From assembly GCA_026645375.1 (NCBI GenBank), contig JAPFFX010000226.1, positions 1 through 13,050 on the forward strand: a stretch of 13,050 nucleotides of DNA, given 5' to 3'. This document shows, one piece after another, positions 12,654-13,050 of the stretch (positions within the stretch are counted from its first letter, which is position 1; each line of letters starts with the position of its first letter). Origin of the DNA: Citricoccus sp. WCRC_4. GTDB taxonomy: Bacteria > Actinomycetota > Actinomycetes > Actinomycetales > Micrococcaceae. The notes under the pieces were generated by a model that ran no database searches, was not told where the DNA came from, and saw only the letters and a list, made by a program, of their open reading frames with translations. The translations under genes and the position numbers were made by a program.

Positions 12654-13050
12654 GTGAGTGAGCACCAGGAACAGCGCATCGTCGTCGTGGGGGCCTCCAT
12701 GGGCGGCCTCCGGGCCGCCGAGCAGCTCCGCGCCGCCGGCTGGGACGGGGCCATCACCGTGGTCGGCGAGGAGGTCCACCCGCCCTACAACCGGCCCCCG
12801 CTCTCCAAGGAGTTGCTGGCGCACCCCGGTTCCCCCGAGGACGCACTGGCGGCGGTGGCACTGCGCCAGCGGCCGACCATGGAGACGGTGGACTGGCGGC
12901 TGGGCGTCCGGGCGGTGGCCAGCGACCTCCAGGAGCAGACGGTGACCCTGGCCTCGGGAGAGCGGCTCGCCTACGACGGTCTCGTGATCGCCAGCGGCAT
13001 CCGGCCCCGACGGCTGCATGTCCCCGGGCCCACGGTCGGCCGCCACGTGG
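12654..13050 (+). CDS. FAD/NAD(P)-dependent ferredoxin reductase, N-terminal part (3' truncated by window edge)
   Basis: The frame from the GTG at 12654, three bases after the ferredoxin stop, stays open to the window end (132 residues). RIVVVGASMGGLRAAEQLR (8-26) is the FAD-binding Rossmann motif in the variant G-A-S-M-G-G common in P450-linked reductases. PPYNRPPLSKELL (43-55) is the conserved segment near the flavin, and YDGLVIASGIRPR (107-119) is the second FAD-contact motif. The enzyme should pass electrons from NAD(P)H through FAD to the [3Fe-4S] ferredoxin and so to the P450. The NAD(P)-binding and C-terminal domains lie outside the window, so coenzyme preference cannot be seen. The ribosome site is modest (AAAGGGG about 11 bases upstream), consistent with translational coupling to the ferredoxin. 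Confidence 0.9.
   Translation, partial: MSEHQEQRIVVVGASMGGLRAAEQLRAAGWDGAITVVGEEVHPPYNRPPLSKELLAHPGSPEDALAAVALRQRPTMETVDWRLGVRAVASDLQEQTVTLASGERLAYDGLVIASGIRPRRLHVPGPTVGRHV

Noticed and set aside
11466..13046. 526-residue open frame on the minus strand across P450, ferredoxin and reductase
   Set aside because: It lies opposite three well-identified genes and shows no domain; it is a GC-bias shadow.
1..13050. Mobile element, phage, CRISPR or toxin-antitoxin content
   Set aside because: No transposase, integrase, terminal repeats, regular spacer repeats or small overlapping toxin/antitoxin pair is present; all genes share the same codon bias.

Overview
The window is about 70% G+C, with strongly GC-biased third codon positions and tightly packed genes. 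Several genes overlap by 1, 4 or 8 bases. Purine-rich Shine-Dalgarno sites precede most starts, and there are GTG and TTG starts. Together with an actinobacterial-type CueP lipoprotein, a PucR-family regulator and a P450/[3Fe-4S] ferredoxin/reductase set, this points to a high-GC Actinomycetota chromosome, probably Micrococcales (Micrococcaceae-like). The genus cannot be fixed from the sequence alone. I see no tRNA, rRNA, insertion sequence or CRISPR array.

Left part (1-5564) is ordinary chromosomal content. The 3' end of a GT-B glycosyltransferase is translationally coupled (ATGA) to a GT2/galactosyltransferase-type glycosyltransferase with an unexplained C-terminal extension of about 200 residues. 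This looks like the end of a cell-surface glycan operon. Convergent to it are a YciI-like protein and an NAD(P)-binding atypical SDR/NmrA-like oxidoreductase, both on the minus strand. Divergent from the SDR is cueP, encoding a copper-binding lipoprotein with three mature-part cysteines in the CueP pattern and a probably leaderless promoter. Its 3' end overlaps a minus-strand pair: a RimJ/RimL-like GNAT acetyltransferase and a YgiD/DODA-type extradiol dioxygenase.

Right part (5565-13050) looks like a catabolic island for an amine or amino acid, all on the plus strand. It contains a PucR-family regulator, a 4-aminobutyrate-type aminotransferase (GabT), an APC amino-acid/amine permease behind a leader of about 310 nt that is less GC-rich and can fold into several helices, a cytochrome P450, a [3Fe-4S] ferredoxin, and the N-terminal third of an FAD-dependent ferredoxin reductase that runs off the window. 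P450-ferredoxin-reductase is a complete class-I-like electron chain in the same order as the mycobacterial morpholine/pyrrolidine/piperidine (mor/pip) P450 systems. My working model, which is inference, is that the permease imports a substrate and the P450 chain oxidises an amine. If the product becomes GABA or a homologue such as 5-aminovalerate, GabT then moves the amino group to 2-oxoglutarate. PucR probably senses the substrate or an intermediate.

The non-coding parts carry most of the unexplained structure. There is a long bulged hairpin at the presumed 5' end of the pucR mRNA with a dyad upstream of its promoter, and an inverted repeat with half-sites two helical turns apart upstream of gabT. 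Three successive hairpins follow gabT, and the permease leader contains two identical 7-nt segments that compete for the same partner.
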